Origin: UBA6168 sp964573725
Lineage (GTDB): Bacteria > Bacteroidota > Bacteroidia > Chitinophagales > Saprospiraceae
NCBI GenBank assembly: GCA_964573725.1
Contig: CAZNLJ010000020.1
Coordinates: 32,472 to 96,471, forward strand
Length of the DNA: 64,000 nucleotides
Direction of reading: 5' to 3'
Shown one piece after another: positions 9,212 to 18,748 of the stretch (positions are counted from its first letter, which is position 1; each line of letters opens with the position of its first letter). The notes under the pieces are model-generated. The model saw nothing but the letters and a program-made list of their open reading frames with translations, was not told the DNA's origin and ran no database searches. A program made the translations under genes and the position numbers.

Positions 9212-9391
9212 TAAAAAGGGGCCTTGTACCGGACATTTGTCCAAAGGCCGGCGTTGGAAAGCCGTTGCGGCAGTATGAGATACCGGTTTCATACGGCCGG
9301 GACGTATCTTGTACGGACCGGGGCCGGCTGCGGCAGGACATCGCCTTACGGGGCCGGTTGTTGCCGCTCCCGAAGTCCGACACACGAAAAC

Positions 9392-12300
9392 ATGATCCGA
9401 ATGCGTCTGAGTACCGTCTTACTGCCCCTGTTGCTGGTCACCGCCCAAACGACCGGTGCACAATCCTTCCTGGTCCGCGGAACGGTATTGTCCGGGGAGG
9501 ACAATCTTCCGATGATCGGCGCCAACGTGCTGGAAAAAGGTACGTTGAACGGAACGATTTCCGGGTTAGACGGTGGTTTCCAGCTTGAAGTGGCTTCTCC
9601 GGAGGCGGTGCTGGTCTTCAGTTATCTCGGTTTCGACGACCGGGAGGTGGGCGTACTGGGCCGGACGGACCTGTCCGTGGTACTTGCACCGGCATCGAAC
9701 GTGATGCAGGAAGTGTTGGTGACCGGCTACCGGCGGGAGGTACGCAGCGATGTTTCCTCGTCCATCAGTTCGATACGGTCGAAAGACATCCGCCACCTGG
9801 TGGTCGTTGGCATCGACCAAGCCCTGCAAGGCCAGGCGGCCGGTGTATCCGTGACCCAGGTGACCGGGGCGCCGGGGGATGACATCGCCGTGCGTATCCG
9901 TGGCGCGGGCACCCTCGGCAACAACAATCCGCTCTATGTGATCGACGGGGTGCCGACCACCGGCGGCATCAACATGTTCTCCCCCGGCGACATCGCCGGC
10001 ATCGAGGTACTCAAGGATGCGGCCGCCGCCGCCGTCTACGGGGCCAGGGCGGCGAACGGGGTCGTCCTCATCACCACGAAACGGGGTGCCGCCGGCCCTC
10101 CGTCCTTCCGCTTCGAAGCCTATGGCGGGGTGCAGCAGCCGGTCCGCCTCCCTGAACTCCTCCGGGCAGAGGAATACCTGCTGCTCCGCAACGAGGGGAT
10201 CGCCAATGCCAACCTGAACCGAAACCCGGCCAACCAACTGCCGACCTATCCGATTTCCATCCTCGATACCCTGCCCGACAACGACTGGCTGGACCTGCTC
10301 TTCAATCCGGCTCAAATCCAGCACTACTCGCTCTCGGCCTCCGGCGGCAGCGAAAGCGGCAACTTCTACCTCTCCGGGGAATACCATACCCAGGACGGCA
10401 TCTTCACGGGGCAATCGTTCGATAAGTATCAGGTCCGCTTCAACGGGGACATCGGGAATACCCGCTTCCGCGTGGGCAACAACTTCGTGTTTTCCCATAC
10501 CGACCGCCGGGTCATCAACGGCTCCGGCGACGGCTTCGGCCCCGGCAACGAATTGAGCGGCATCCGCTACACCCTGATCGCCGCCCCGCTCTTCCCCGTC
10601 CGGTATCCCGACGGCCGGCTGATTCCCGTCACTTCCGAATTGGGCGACCCGACCCTCTTCGGCGATGGCAACGCCAACCCCCTGGCTTTCGTCCGGAATA
10701 CCGACTGGACCATCCGCCGCTACCGGGTGTTCGGCAATGTCTTCGCCGAACTGTCGCCTACAGCGGGCCTCCGGTTGCGCAGCACCCTGGGCGGCGATTT
10801 CCAGTTCCAACGGGACAAGCTCTTCAAGGAACGGCTGAGCCCCGCCATCTATGACCCCACCTCGCTGAACGAGGGCAGCATCCTCGACCAGACCCTCGTC
10901 TGGAACAATACCGTCGATTTCCAACGCACGTTCGGCCACCATCGGCTCTCCGCCCTCGCCGGTATGGAGGCCATCCTCAACCACACGGATTACCTGGGCG
11001 CCTCCGCCAACAACTTCCGCCGTACGGACCCGCTCTTCCGCTATCTCGACGCCAGCGACCCCGTCGAACTCGACAACCTCGGCGTCTCCGGCATCGCTAC
11101 GGAATGGGCCCTGCTCTCCTGGTTCGGCCAATTGTCCTACGCCTTCAAAGGTCGCTATATCGTCAGCGGCGCCTTCCGCCGGGACGGCTCGAGCCGCTTC
11201 GGCAAGAACAACCGCTGGGGCGGGTTCCCCTCCTTCTCCGCCGCCTGGAACCTGGCGGAAGAACCTTTCCTGCAATCGGTCGATTTCCTCTCCAGCCTGA
11301 AAATCCGCGGCAGCTGGGGCCGTCTCGGCAACCAGGAAATCGGCATATATCCCTACCGGTCCCTGGTGAGCACCGGCGATTATGTCTATACGTTCGGCCA
11401 AGAAATCGCCACCGGCGCCACCATCCTGGAAACCGGCAACGCCAATCTCCGCTGGGAAACCTCCACCCAGACCAACCTCGGACTCGACGCCAGCTTCCTC
11501 CTGGACCGCCTGACCCTGACCGCCGACCTGTTCCGCAAACGCACGGAGGATATCCTCGTCCGGGTTCCGGTGCCACAAGCGGGCGGCTCTGCCCGCCCGC
11601 CTTTCGTCAATGCCGCATCCGTGGAAAACAAAGGCTTGGAATTGAGCGCCTTGTTCAGGAATAAAATCGGCCGGTTCCAGTATAATCTCCAAGCCAACCT
11701 CGCCTTCGTCCGCAACCAGGTGCTGTCCCTCGCCGACAGCGAACCCATCCTCGGCGGCTTCGGCCTCTCGGACGGAGCACTGACCCGCACCGAACCGGGA
11801 CAGCCTGTCGGCGCTTTCTTCCTCTACCGAATGGAAGGCCTCTTCCAATCTCCGGAGGAAATCGCCGCCAGCCCCTTCCAGTCCGCCTACACCCGCCCCG
11901 GAGATGTCCGCTTCACCGACCTCAACGACGATGGCAAGATCGATGACAAGGACCGGACGCATGTCGGCAATCCCTTCCCCGATTTCACCTATGGCCTGTC
12001 TGCCGGCTTCACCCACGGAAACCTAGATTTCTCCACCCTCCTGCAAGGGGTGCAAGGCAACGACGTCTATTTCCTCTATGGGAACTTCGCCTACGAAACC
12101 CAGCTGCGCGGCTTCAATTCCTATCGAACCCTGCTCAACCGCTGGACACCCGACCATACCGATACCGATATCCCGATCGTCAGCGTGGATGACCGCAACG
12201 GCAACCGCCGCGCCTCCACCCGCTTCCTCGAGGACGGCTCCTACCTCCGAATCCGGAATGTCACGCTGGGCTATGACCTCAAGGACCTCGTCGGCTGGCA

Positions 12301-12502
12301 AGGGATCTCCGGCCTCCGCCTCTACCTGACGGCCCAAAATGCCATCACCTGGACGAAGTACCCCGGTCTCGACCCGGAAATCCAGGCCAATGCCAATGAT
12401 ACCCGCGGACTGGGCCTGTCCTCCGACCTCGCCGTCGGTATCGACTGGGGAACCGTCCCCGCACCCCGAACCTGGATCGCCGGCCTGCAGGTCGGCTTCT
12501 GA
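9392..12502 (+). CDS. SusC/RagA-family TonB-linked outer-membrane transporter
   Basis: About 1036 residues, normal for SusC. A signal peptide (1-23) is followed by a carboxypeptidase-regulatory-like domain (26-100; VRGTVLSGEDNLPMIGANV), a plug with VRIRGAGTLGNNNPLYVIDGVPTTGG (about 165-190), and a long beta-barrel ending in LQVGF with a terminal aromatic. The ATG at 9392 gives a good signal peptide; the frame is open further upstream but that part is arginine/cysteine-rich and unlikely to be translated. The susD gene follows by 56 nt. Together they import oligosaccharides across the outer membrane, feeding the ABC importer encoded divergently. Confidence 0.95.
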   Translation: MIRMRLSTVLLPLLLVTAQTTGAQSFLVRGTVLSGEDNLPMIGANVLEKGTLNGTISGLDGGFQLEVASPEAVLVFSYLGFDDREVGVLGRTDLSVVLAPASNVMQEVLVTGYRREVRSDVSSSISSIRSKDIRHLVVVGIDQALQGQAAGVSVTQVTGAPGDDIAVRIRGAGTLGNNNPLYVIDGVPTTGGINMFSPGDIAGIEVLKDAAAAAVYGARAANGVVLITTKRGAAGPPSFRFEAYGGVQQPVRLPELLRAEEYLLLRNEGIANANLNRNPANQLPTYPISILDTLPDNDWLDLLFNPAQIQHYSLSASGGSESGNFYLSGEYHTQDGIFTGQSFDKYQVRFNGDIGNTRFRVGNNFVFSHTDRRVINGSGDGFGPGNELSGIRYTLIAAPLFPVRYPDGRLIPVTSELGDPTLFGDGNANPLAFVRNTDWTIRRYRVFGNVFAELSPTAGLRLRSTLGGDFQFQRDKLFKERLSPAIYDPTSLNEGSILDQTLVWNNTVDFQRTFGHHRLSALAGMEAILNHTDYLGASANNFRRTDPLFRYLDASDPVELDNLGVSGIATEWALLSWFGQLSYAFKGRYIVSGAFRRDGSSRFGKNNRWGGFPSFSAAWNLAEEPFLQSVDFLSSLKIRGSWGRLGNQEIGIYPYRSLVSTGDYVYTFGQEIATGATILETGNANLRWETSTQTNLGLDASFLLDRLTLTADLFRKRTEDILVRVPVPQAGGSARPPFVNAASVENKGLELSALFRNKIGRFQYNLQANLAFVRNQVLSLADSEPILGGFGLSDGALTRTEPGQPVGAFFLYRMEGLFQSPEEIAASPFQSAYTRPGDVRFTDLNDDGKIDDKDRTHVGNPFPDFTYGLSAGFTHGNLDFSTLLQGVQGNDVYFLYGNFAYETQLRGFNSYRTLLNRWTPDHTDTDIPIVSVDDRNGNRRASTRFLEDGSYLRIRNVTLGYDLKDLVGWQGISGLRLYLTAQNAITWTKYPGLDPEIQANANDTRGLGLSSDLAVGIDWGTVPAPRTWIAGLQVGF

Positions 12503-12558
12503 GCACGGTCGACCAACCCGGAAACTACCTTTTCCTTTCACCAATATCTCCTGTCCCT

Positions 12559-13998
12559 ATGACTTCCGGCTTCCTACCCCGCCTTCTCCTCCTCGCCTCC
12601 TCACTGGCCTGTTTCTCCTGCCAGGGTATCCTCGACCGGGAACCGATCGCCACCCTGGACGCCGGCTCCTTCTTCCAGACCCGTGACGATGCCGTCCAGG
12701 CATTGAACGCCGCTTACCGACCCCTGCTCTTCAACAACCGGAACAACAACTTCTACTGGGCCTTCGCCGTCCTCCCTTCCGATGAAGCCATCACCGGTGG
12801 CGATGGATCCCGACCCGGACTGGTCGAGCTGGATGCTTTCACCTATACCCCCCGGACAGAGGAATTCAATACTTTCTGGAAATTGCAATACGAGGGCATC
12901 ACCCAATGTAACCTGGTCCTGGAGAACCTTTCACCTGTGGACATGGAGGAAGCCGACCGCCGGCAAATCACCGGCGAGGCGCTCTTCCTGCGTGCCCATT
13001 ATCATTTCCTGCTGACCCAGGTCTTCGGCGATGTACCGCTGTTCACCCAACTGCTGCCGCCCGACCAACTCAAGGTCCCCCGCACACCCGCCGAACAAGT
13101 CCTGGCACAGGTCGCCGAAGACGGGGAACGCGCCGCCCAACTCCTGCCCGCCACTTATCCGCCCGACCAGACCGGCCGGGCCACAAGAGGCGCCGCCCTC
13201 GCCCTCGCCGCCAAAGCCTCCCTCTACCTCGAGCGCTGGGAACAGGTGCTGACCTATGTGGAACAGGTCAAATCGCTCGGCATCTACGACCTCATGCCCG
13301 ATTACATGGATAACTTCCGGAAAGAAACCCAAAACAACATGGAAAGTGTCTGGGAAATCCAACATGCCAACCTCGAACTTGGTGTCGGCAATTTTCTCAA
13401 CCAATGGTGGATGTCCAGGAAACTGCAGGGCTACGGTTTCGCCGAAGTGACTCAGGAATTCGTGGATGCCTTCGAGCCGGGCGACCCCCGCCGCCGCTTC
13501 ACCGTCGCTGCAAAAGACGAGGAATACTTCGGCGCCATATACAAGAACTCCTATTCCTCCACGCGCTTCAGCCCCCGCAAATACCTCCAGGACACGTCGG
13601 CGGTCTCCCAACCCGCCGACGGGGATATCAATTACACCGCCATCCGGTTCGCTGAGGTGCTCCTTTGGGAAGCCGAAGCCCTGAACGAACTCGGCCGCAC
13701 CACCGATGCCCAAGCCCCCCTGGAACGGGTCCGCGCCCGCGCCCGCGCCCAAGCCGATGATCCCGCCGGCTCCCTCCCACCGGTCACTACCTCCGATCCC
13801 GCCGCCATGCGCCTGGCCATTCGCCATGAAAGACATGTGGAACTGGGCTTCGAACTGCACCGCTTTTTCGATCTCGTCCGCTGGGGCCTCGCCGCCGAGC
13901 TGCTGCCGGATTTCCAAGCCGGTAAACACGAGGTGTTCCCGATCCCCCAGACGGAACTGGACCTCAACCCGGCCTTGTCCCAAAATCCCGGGTACTGA
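12559..13998 (+). CDS. SusD/RagB-family glycan-binding lipoprotein
   Basis: 479 residues. The signal peptide ends in FSC-QG, giving the typical SusD mature start C-x-x-x-LDREP (Cys21). The N-terminal TPR-like helices (DDAVQALNAAYRPLL; ALFLRAHYHFLLTQVFGDVPL) and the C-terminal SusD end (RHERHVELGFELHRFFDLVRWG; KHEVFPIPQTELDLNP...NPGY) are both canonical. It caps the barrel of the SusC encoded 56 nt upstream. The stop lies 3 nt from the stop of the convergent Sel1 gene. Confidence 0.96.
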   Translation: MTSGFLPRLLLLASSLACFSCQGILDREPIATLDAGSFFQTRDDAVQALNAAYRPLLFNNRNNNFYWAFAVLPSDEAITGGDGSRPGLVELDAFTYTPRTEEFNTFWKLQYEGITQCNLVLENLSPVDMEEADRRQITGEALFLRAHYHFLLTQVFGDVPLFTQLLPPDQLKVPRTPAEQVLAQVAEDGERAAQLLPATYPPDQTGRATRGAALALAAKASLYLERWEQVLTYVEQVKSLGIYDLMPDYMDNFRKETQNNMESVWEIQHANLELGVGNFLNQWWMSRKLQGYGFAEVTQEFVDAFEPGDPRRRFTVAAKDEEYFGAIYKNSYSSTRFSPRKYLQDTSAVSQPADGDINYTAIRFAEVLLWEAEALNELGRTTDAQAPLERVRARARAQADDPAGSLPPVTTSDPAAMRLAIRHERHVELGFELHRFFDLVRWGLAAELLPDFQAGKHEVFPIPQTELDLNPALSQNPGY

Positions 13999-14001
13999 AC
14001 C

Positions 14002-16596
14002 TCACCGTGCCACCTTCAACACCACGTCAAAATAGCCCCTGTTGTTCGAATAATCCCGATCGTTGACCGCCAGGGCCAGCAGCCCCGCCTGCGACACCCG
14101 AAACGAGCCGCCACGCCCCACCAAGCCCCAGGGCCCTTCCCCGATCCGGTACATCAGGGCGGCATGCAGGATGTGGGCGGCATCCGGATAATTGTAGGCC
14201 TGTACATACGGATCCGCATGGCCATCCGGACCACAGCGGTGCACGAATCCCGCCTGGAGCTCCCCACTCGCCGTCGCCGTCACCGTCGTCCCCGGTTCCA
14301 ACCGGAGCTGGCTTTCGAAGCGGGAAGCCACCGTGCCGGCATATACATCGAGCCCTCCCTTGGACAGGATGAATTCCACGCCGTTGAGCTGCTCCTGCAT
14401 CGGTGCCGTCCGACTCGACCCATATGCCGCCAGGACGGTATGGATGAAGGAGGCGGCGTAGTCCGTCCCGACATACCGGACCTCCCCCGTGGCGCCGCGG
14501 CCCTCGTTTGTCACCTGGTATTCCTCCACCCAAACGATATGGTCCATCATGGCCGCGAGGGGATGTACCGGTGTCGCCTGCTCGGCCCCCGACCCTTCGC
14601 CGCTCCCGGCGGCCCGGTTCGCCCAATACCTGGATTTGATGAGGTTGCGCTCCACGAGCTCGCCCTCGGCATAGATCGTGCCCAATAGCCGCATGGCGAC
14701 CGGCTGTCCCCGCTCCGCCGCCTTCCGCAACCATTCGAAGCCCAACCGCTTGTCCACCCCACCGGCCAGGCTGCCCTCCAACCGAAGCAAGGCCAGGGTC
14801 AACATCGCCTCCCGGTCTTCCGCTTCGGCCGCCTTCGACAACCAGCGGACGGCCGTGTCCACTTGCCGCCCCTTTCCGCCCGTCCCGTCGAAATAATGCC
14901 TCGACAAACGCCGCATGGCTCCCGTATGCCCCGCCGCCGCCGCATCGGACAACCATCGGAGCACCGTCCCCGCATCAGGGGAACCCGCCGGACCGGATAG
15001 CAACCTGTCCGCCAGCAGGACCATGGCCGACGGGTCGCCGGCCGCCGCCGCCGCCCGGTACTGCGCGAGCGCAAACGCCGAATCCGGCGCCGGTCCCAGC
15101 TCCGCCACGATCCCCCGGTAGGTCAGGGCGCTCTTCAAACCCTGCCCGTATGCTTCCTGCAACAGGCTCCGGGCCGCATCATAAACCTGCCGCCCCGCGA
15201 GATACATCCCATAATCCAACAGGGCCGGCGCATAGCCCTGGTCGGCGGCATAGGCCACCAACTCCGCGGCAAATGCGCTTTCCTCCTTCGTACCCAAACC
15301 CAACCACCAGGCATTTCCCAGGAGGAACATGGCCTCCACCTCGCCCCGGAGCGCCGCCGCCTCCACGTCCGGCATGCTTTCCTGCAACAACCACCGGCCC
15401 AACTCCTCATCGCGCGGGAAACCACCCTGCCCCAGACTGGTCAGCATTCCTTCCCAGGCCCTCGCCATCGGGTCGGCGGCAGACAAGGCCCGAAGCGAAC
15501 GGACACATTCCCCGATATCTCCTCCCGGCTGGCCGTAATGCCGGCGTATCGTCCGCTGCCGCTCATCGGTCGCCGCCGGCATTATCGGCCGGATCCCATC
15601 CAAAAATGTCACCGTCGGCACCGCCACCCGCATGCGCCGCCAGTCGCCGTCCATGGGGGTGCACAGCCGGAACCGGATGGAATCCCGCGGCAAGACCAGC
15701 CCTGCCGCCACCTCGAAGCTTACCTCGAACGGCTCGCCCGGTAAGATCTGTGCAACCGAATCGACGGACCGCCCGATCGTGATCCAATCCTGGTCCCGGT
15801 CGGCCGGTATCAGTTCGAAATGCTGCCGATACAACGGATAATTCCCATCGTTCCACAACCGGAAGACCAGGGTCGCCGAATCCCGGAACCTGATTCGGCC
15901 TTGGTCATCGGCCGACCGGACCGCCATCCGGTCGATCTTCAGGTCTACCCACCGCCGCCGCAACCGGACATTGTCGGCCGTCACCGTCACCCCCCGCCGG
16001 CCACTGACCAACATAAGCCCTTCCAGCGCTCCGAAACGCTCATGTCCCAAGGTCACATACCAGACGGAAGTCCCGTTGATGAAACACTGCAAGGTATTGC
16101 CCAACCGGTGCACGGCAAACCGGTTGTACCCGCTGGCCCGTAACGGTGCCGCCTTGAGCTGATTGCTCAGGTTCCGCTCCGATGGCCCGAACAGGCCGCC
16201 GGCCCGCAAGGCCAGGTAAGGCTTCCCTTTGTCCAAGCCGAAGACCAGCCCGCCGGATTCCTTGTCACTCAGATACATCCCCTGCAGCGCCATGGCCTGG
16301 TCGGCCTTGACCTCGAATTCCAACTCGAAGGAATAGAGGTCCGTCGCTTCCAACTTCAGACTGGGACCGCCCTTGGCCGTACCGCCCATCACGAATCGGA
16401 TGGCTCCGTTCCGGATCTCGGCGTTGAATTGGTTCGTCGACAGCCGCCAGTTCCGCCGGTTGTCCTCGAACGTCTCCTCGAGCAGGATGCCGCCGGCATC
16501 CCCTTGACTTTCCGGTACCTGGCTACCGACCGGGCCGGCCAGCAGCAACAGGGCCAGCAGCCCGACCGGATAAATCGGTGGAATATTGGTTCTCAT
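14002..16596 (-). CDS. Exported Sel1-repeat protein with ConA-like N-domain and LecA-like C-domain
   Basis: About 864 residues with a signal peptide (MRTNIPPIY...GSQ). Residues about 35-205 look like a concanavalin-type beta-sandwich (LLEETFEDNRRNW ... VTADNVRLRRR). Next comes an Ig/CARDB-like domain (about 210-330), then Sel1 (TPR-like) repeats at about 390-660 (GAMRRLSRHYFDGTGG, REAMLTLALLRLEGS, PVAMRLLGTIYAEGE). The last 50 residues (RIGEGPWGLVGRG, then LALAVNDRDYSNNRGYFDVVL) resemble the PA-IL/LecA galactose-lectin fold with its ND...N-x-G calcium loop. An in-frame ATG at 16620 is an alternative start. No T9SS sorting domain is seen. It is probably periplasmic or envelope-associated; the role is unknown. 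Confidence 0.8.
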   Translation of the reverse strand: MRTNIPPIYPVGLLALLLLAGPVGSQVPESQGDAGGILLEETFEDNRRNWRLSTNQFNAEIRNGAIRFVMGGTAKGGPSLKLEATDLYSFELEFEVKADQAMALQGMYLSDKESGGLVFGLDKGKPYLALRAGGLFGPSERNLSNQLKAAPLRASGYNRFAVHRLGNTLQCFINGTSVWYVTLGHERFGALEGLMLVSGRRGVTVTADNVRLRRRWVDLKIDRMAVRSADDQGRIRFRDSATLVFRLWNDGNYPLYRQHFELIPADRDQDWITIGRSVDSVAQILPGEPFEVSFEVAAGLVLPRDSIRFRLCTPMDGDWRRMRVAVPTVTFLDGIRPIMPAATDERQRTIRRHYGQPGGDIGECVRSLRALSAADPMARAWEGMLTSLGQGGFPRDEELGRWLLQESMPDVEAAALRGEVEAMFLLGNAWWLGLGTKEESAFAAELVAYAADQGYAPALLDYGMYLAGRQVYDAARSLLQEAYGQGLKSALTYRGIVAELGPAPDSAFALAQYRAAAAAGDPSAMVLLADRLLSGPAGSPDAGTVLRWLSDAAAAGHTGAMRRLSRHYFDGTGGKGRQVDTAVRWLSKAAEAEDREAMLTLALLRLEGSLAGGVDKRLGFEWLRKAAERGQPVAMRLLGTIYAEGELVERNLIKSRYWANRAAGSGEGSGAEQATPVHPLAAMMDHIVWVEEYQVTNEGRGATGEVRYVGTDYAASFIHTVLAAYGSSRTAPMQEQLNGVEFILSKGGLDVYAGTVASRFESQLRLEPGTTVTATASGELQAGFVHRCGPDGHADPYVQAYNYPDAAHILHAALMYRIGEGPWGLVGRGGSFRVSQAGLLALAVNDRDYSNNRGYFDVVLKVAR

Positions 16597-16962
16597 CCTT
16601 GATAATGTATTCGGGAACATGACTGCCGGCTACGTCCTTCGTATCGTTTTCCGCCACCGGCTATCACCCTCCCACCTGTAAATCAATGTATCTCGTCCAA
16701 CCCATTGTCCCGGTATGTTTACCCGGCCATGCGCTCCCCCCCTTTCCTCCTCTGAAAAACTCAAGAAAAATCCGCTAATTCGCCAAATCGTCTAATTCGT
16801 AGACCCCTCCCTGCGAAGCAAGGAAAAAATAAAATCCACGCATTCGTCAAATCGTCTAATTCGTAGACCCCCCCCTGCGAAGCAGGGAAAAAATAAAATC
16901 CACGCATTCGCCAAATCGTCTAATTCGCAGACCCCTCCCTGCGAAGCAGGGAAAAAATAAAT
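16597..16962. other. Gene-free stretch holding a 64-bp repeat array
   Basis: Between the Sel1 gene and the propeller gene, both read leftward. The left half is unremarkable sequence that may hold the Sel1 promoter. The right half (from about 16770) is the tandem repeat listed separately. No small gene is supported. Confidence 0.6.
16778..16961. repeat. Tandem array of a 64-bp hairpin-containing unit, about 3 copies
   Basis: Copies begin at 16778, 16842 and 16906, exactly 64 bp apart. Each unit has an ATTCGCCAAATCGTCTAATTCG block, a perfect short hairpin TCCCTGC-GAA-GCAGGGA, and an A-rich spacer before ATCCACG. The first copy has a mismatch in the stem (GCAAGG). The same unit recurs at 25453-25673. 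The array ends at the stop codon of the gene at 16963. There are no variable spacers, so this is not CRISPR. Confidence 0.95.
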
Positions 16963-18690
16963 TCACCCCCCCTTACCAATAATGTTTTTCAATTTACGGA
17001 TCTTGCCTTTCACCTTATCCAGCGATTCATCCAGCTGTTGTTCCACCGCATCGATGACCTGTTTGTCAAAGCCGGGGGAGGTACCGGATTCATTTCCCCG
17101 TTTGGAAGCGCGAGGCGAATCCTCGGTACCGACCGGTTCCAGCGCCCCATCTTCCTGTTCGGAAACGGCCGGGGAAGAATCCGATGCCGGCGGACTGACC
17201 GGTGATTGTCCGGAACGATCCGGTTTCGGCTCGCTGCTCTCGGTCAGGTGGCTGTAATCGGGTGCAACGACGAGGGTGCCCGCCCGTTCATACGGATGAC
17301 CTTCGAGGGGTGTAAAGGAAAAATGGCCGTTCGACCGCTCCCGGAACACCTGCGCCGGGAGGCGGGCAAACCGGCAACCGGGCGGTCCGTAATGCTGGAG
17401 GACGAAGCCGTCGGGAACCGGCAGGAGGGTGCCGCTGGCCGGAGTCTCCCCACCCAATTGAAGGAAGCCGGAGGTAGTCCCGTCCACCGGATTGATCATG
17501 GCAATGAACAGGTCCTTCCCGCTCGTCCGCGGCCGCGGCTTGGCCGTACCGGCACCGCTGTACCAGCGGCTGCTCTTGAAGGCACCGACAGCCAGGAGCA
17601 GGGAGTCGGTCTGGCAGATGGTGCGGAGATAATCATGGCCGGGACCGCCGAAACGGGATTTCCAGGCCACCTGCCCTTCCGGCGTGACCTTGACGACGAA
17701 GCCGTCGGGAATCGTACCCGTATTGCCGGCCAGGTAGACCGACCCGTCCGTCTCCACCGTACCGGCTACGACGGAGGCATCCCCCTCAAACGGGAGGTCG
17801 GCCACCCATTCCACCGTTCCCTGGGCTGTCAGGCGGATGAGACCGACCCCTTCGTAGCCCGGATGGGGATTCGTCAAGCGTCGTCCGTCGGGCAGGACGA
17901 TTGCGGAACTGCGGTATGTGAAGGCGAGGGTCGGGTATTGTGCATCGTCGAGCAGCACGGCACCATCATCCTGCGTACCGCCGAACTGACGGACCCAGGC
18001 CACTTTCCCCGACGGTTCCCGTTTGACCAACAGGACATCCGAGCCGCCGCCGGATTTCCAACGCGACCCGTCCTCCAACAACACCGGATCACCGGGGCGG
18101 ACGCCGCGAACCGAGTAGGTACTTCCCGCCGGATCCCGGAGCGGCGCCACTTCCCGTTGGTCGGGATAGCGGACCAGGCTCCCGCTGCGGGCATCCAGCA
18201 GGACACCGTCCGGACTGTACACGGCGTAAAATCCGAAACTGTTACCATGCAAGGCGGTCCGCGTCTTCCGCGGGTCGAAATTGCCGAGGCGATGGTCTTC
18301 GTCGAACACGATGTGCTGGCCGGTGTAATGCCCGAATACCAGCAGGTTCCCATCGGATCCGACCAGGATTCGGCCGCCGGATTCGTTCGCCGGCCCGTAG
18401 GCCGTCCGCAACCACAGCGGACGGCCGTCCGCCAGACTCAGACAGCCCGTGATATAATCGCGGCCGCCGCTGTTCCGCCAGGCCATTTCCCCGAAGGACA
18501 GCTCTTCCCCGGCGTAATTACCGGTGAAATACAACCGCTCCCCATGCACGACGGTGGAGGCGATATGCAGGGAACCGGATGCCGGAACCCCCAGCCGGCA
18601 TTCCCACTCGAAAGAAAGCGGCGCCTGGGCAATCGCCGCAGATAAACCGAAACGGACGATAAACGGAAAAACAAGGGTACGATACTTCAT
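16963..18690 (-). CDS. Exported beta-propeller (SBBP-like) protein
   Basis: About 575 residues with a signal peptide (MKYRTLVFPFIVRFGLSAAIAQA). The body is a run of blade-like repeats (e.g. GNLLVFGHYTGQ, GSVYLAGNTGTIPDGFVVKVTPEGQVAW, KVAWVRQFGGTQDDG) typical of SBBP/quinoprotein-like propellers. After about residue 480 comes a Ser/Pro/Glu-rich linker, then a short charged helix (FDKQVIDAVEQQLDESLDKVKGK) and a basic tail. The ATG at 18690 is chosen for the signal peptide; open frame upstream overlaps the next gene and is arginine-rich. It lies 58 nt after the lipase gene in the same direction. No catalytic motif was found. Confidence 0.78.
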   Translation of the reverse strand: MKYRTLVFPFIVRFGLSAAIAQAPLSFEWECRLGVPASGSLHIASTVVHGERLYFTGNYAGEELSFGEMAWRNSGGRDYITGCLSLADGRPLWLRTAYGPANESGGRILVGSDGNLLVFGHYTGQHIVFDEDHRLGNFDPRKTRTALHGNSFGFYAVYSPDGVLLDARSGSLVRYPDQREVAPLRDPAGSTYSVRGVRPGDPVLLEDGSRWKSGGGSDVLLVKREPSGKVAWVRQFGGTQDDGAVLLDDAQYPTLAFTYRSSAIVLPDGRRLTNPHPGYEGVGLIRLTAQGTVEWVADLPFEGDASVVAGTVETDGSVYLAGNTGTIPDGFVVKVTPEGQVAWKSRFGGPGHDYLRTICQTDSLLLAVGAFKSSRWYSGAGTAKPRPRTSGKDLFIAMINPVDGTTSGFLQLGGETPASGTLLPVPDGFVLQHYGPPGCRFARLPAQVFRERSNGHFSFTPLEGHPYERAGTLVVAPDYSHLTESSEPKPDRSGQSPVSPPASDSSPAVSEQEDGALEPVGTEDSPRASKRGNESGTSPGFDKQVIDAVEQQLDESLDKVKGKIRKLKNIIGKGG

Positions 18691-18748
18691 GGTCTTGTCG
18701 ATTGGAAAAGGAAACAGGAACCGGCGCAGCCTGTGCGACCGGTCCGGG

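Noticed and set aside
9566..12016. Very long open frame on the minus strand opposite the susC gene
   Set aside because: It is an antisense shadow of a GC-rich gene: the translation has no domains, while the plus strand encodes a full SusC.
16778..16961. Possible CRISPR array
   Set aside because: Units follow each other directly with no unique spacers, and no cas genes are present.
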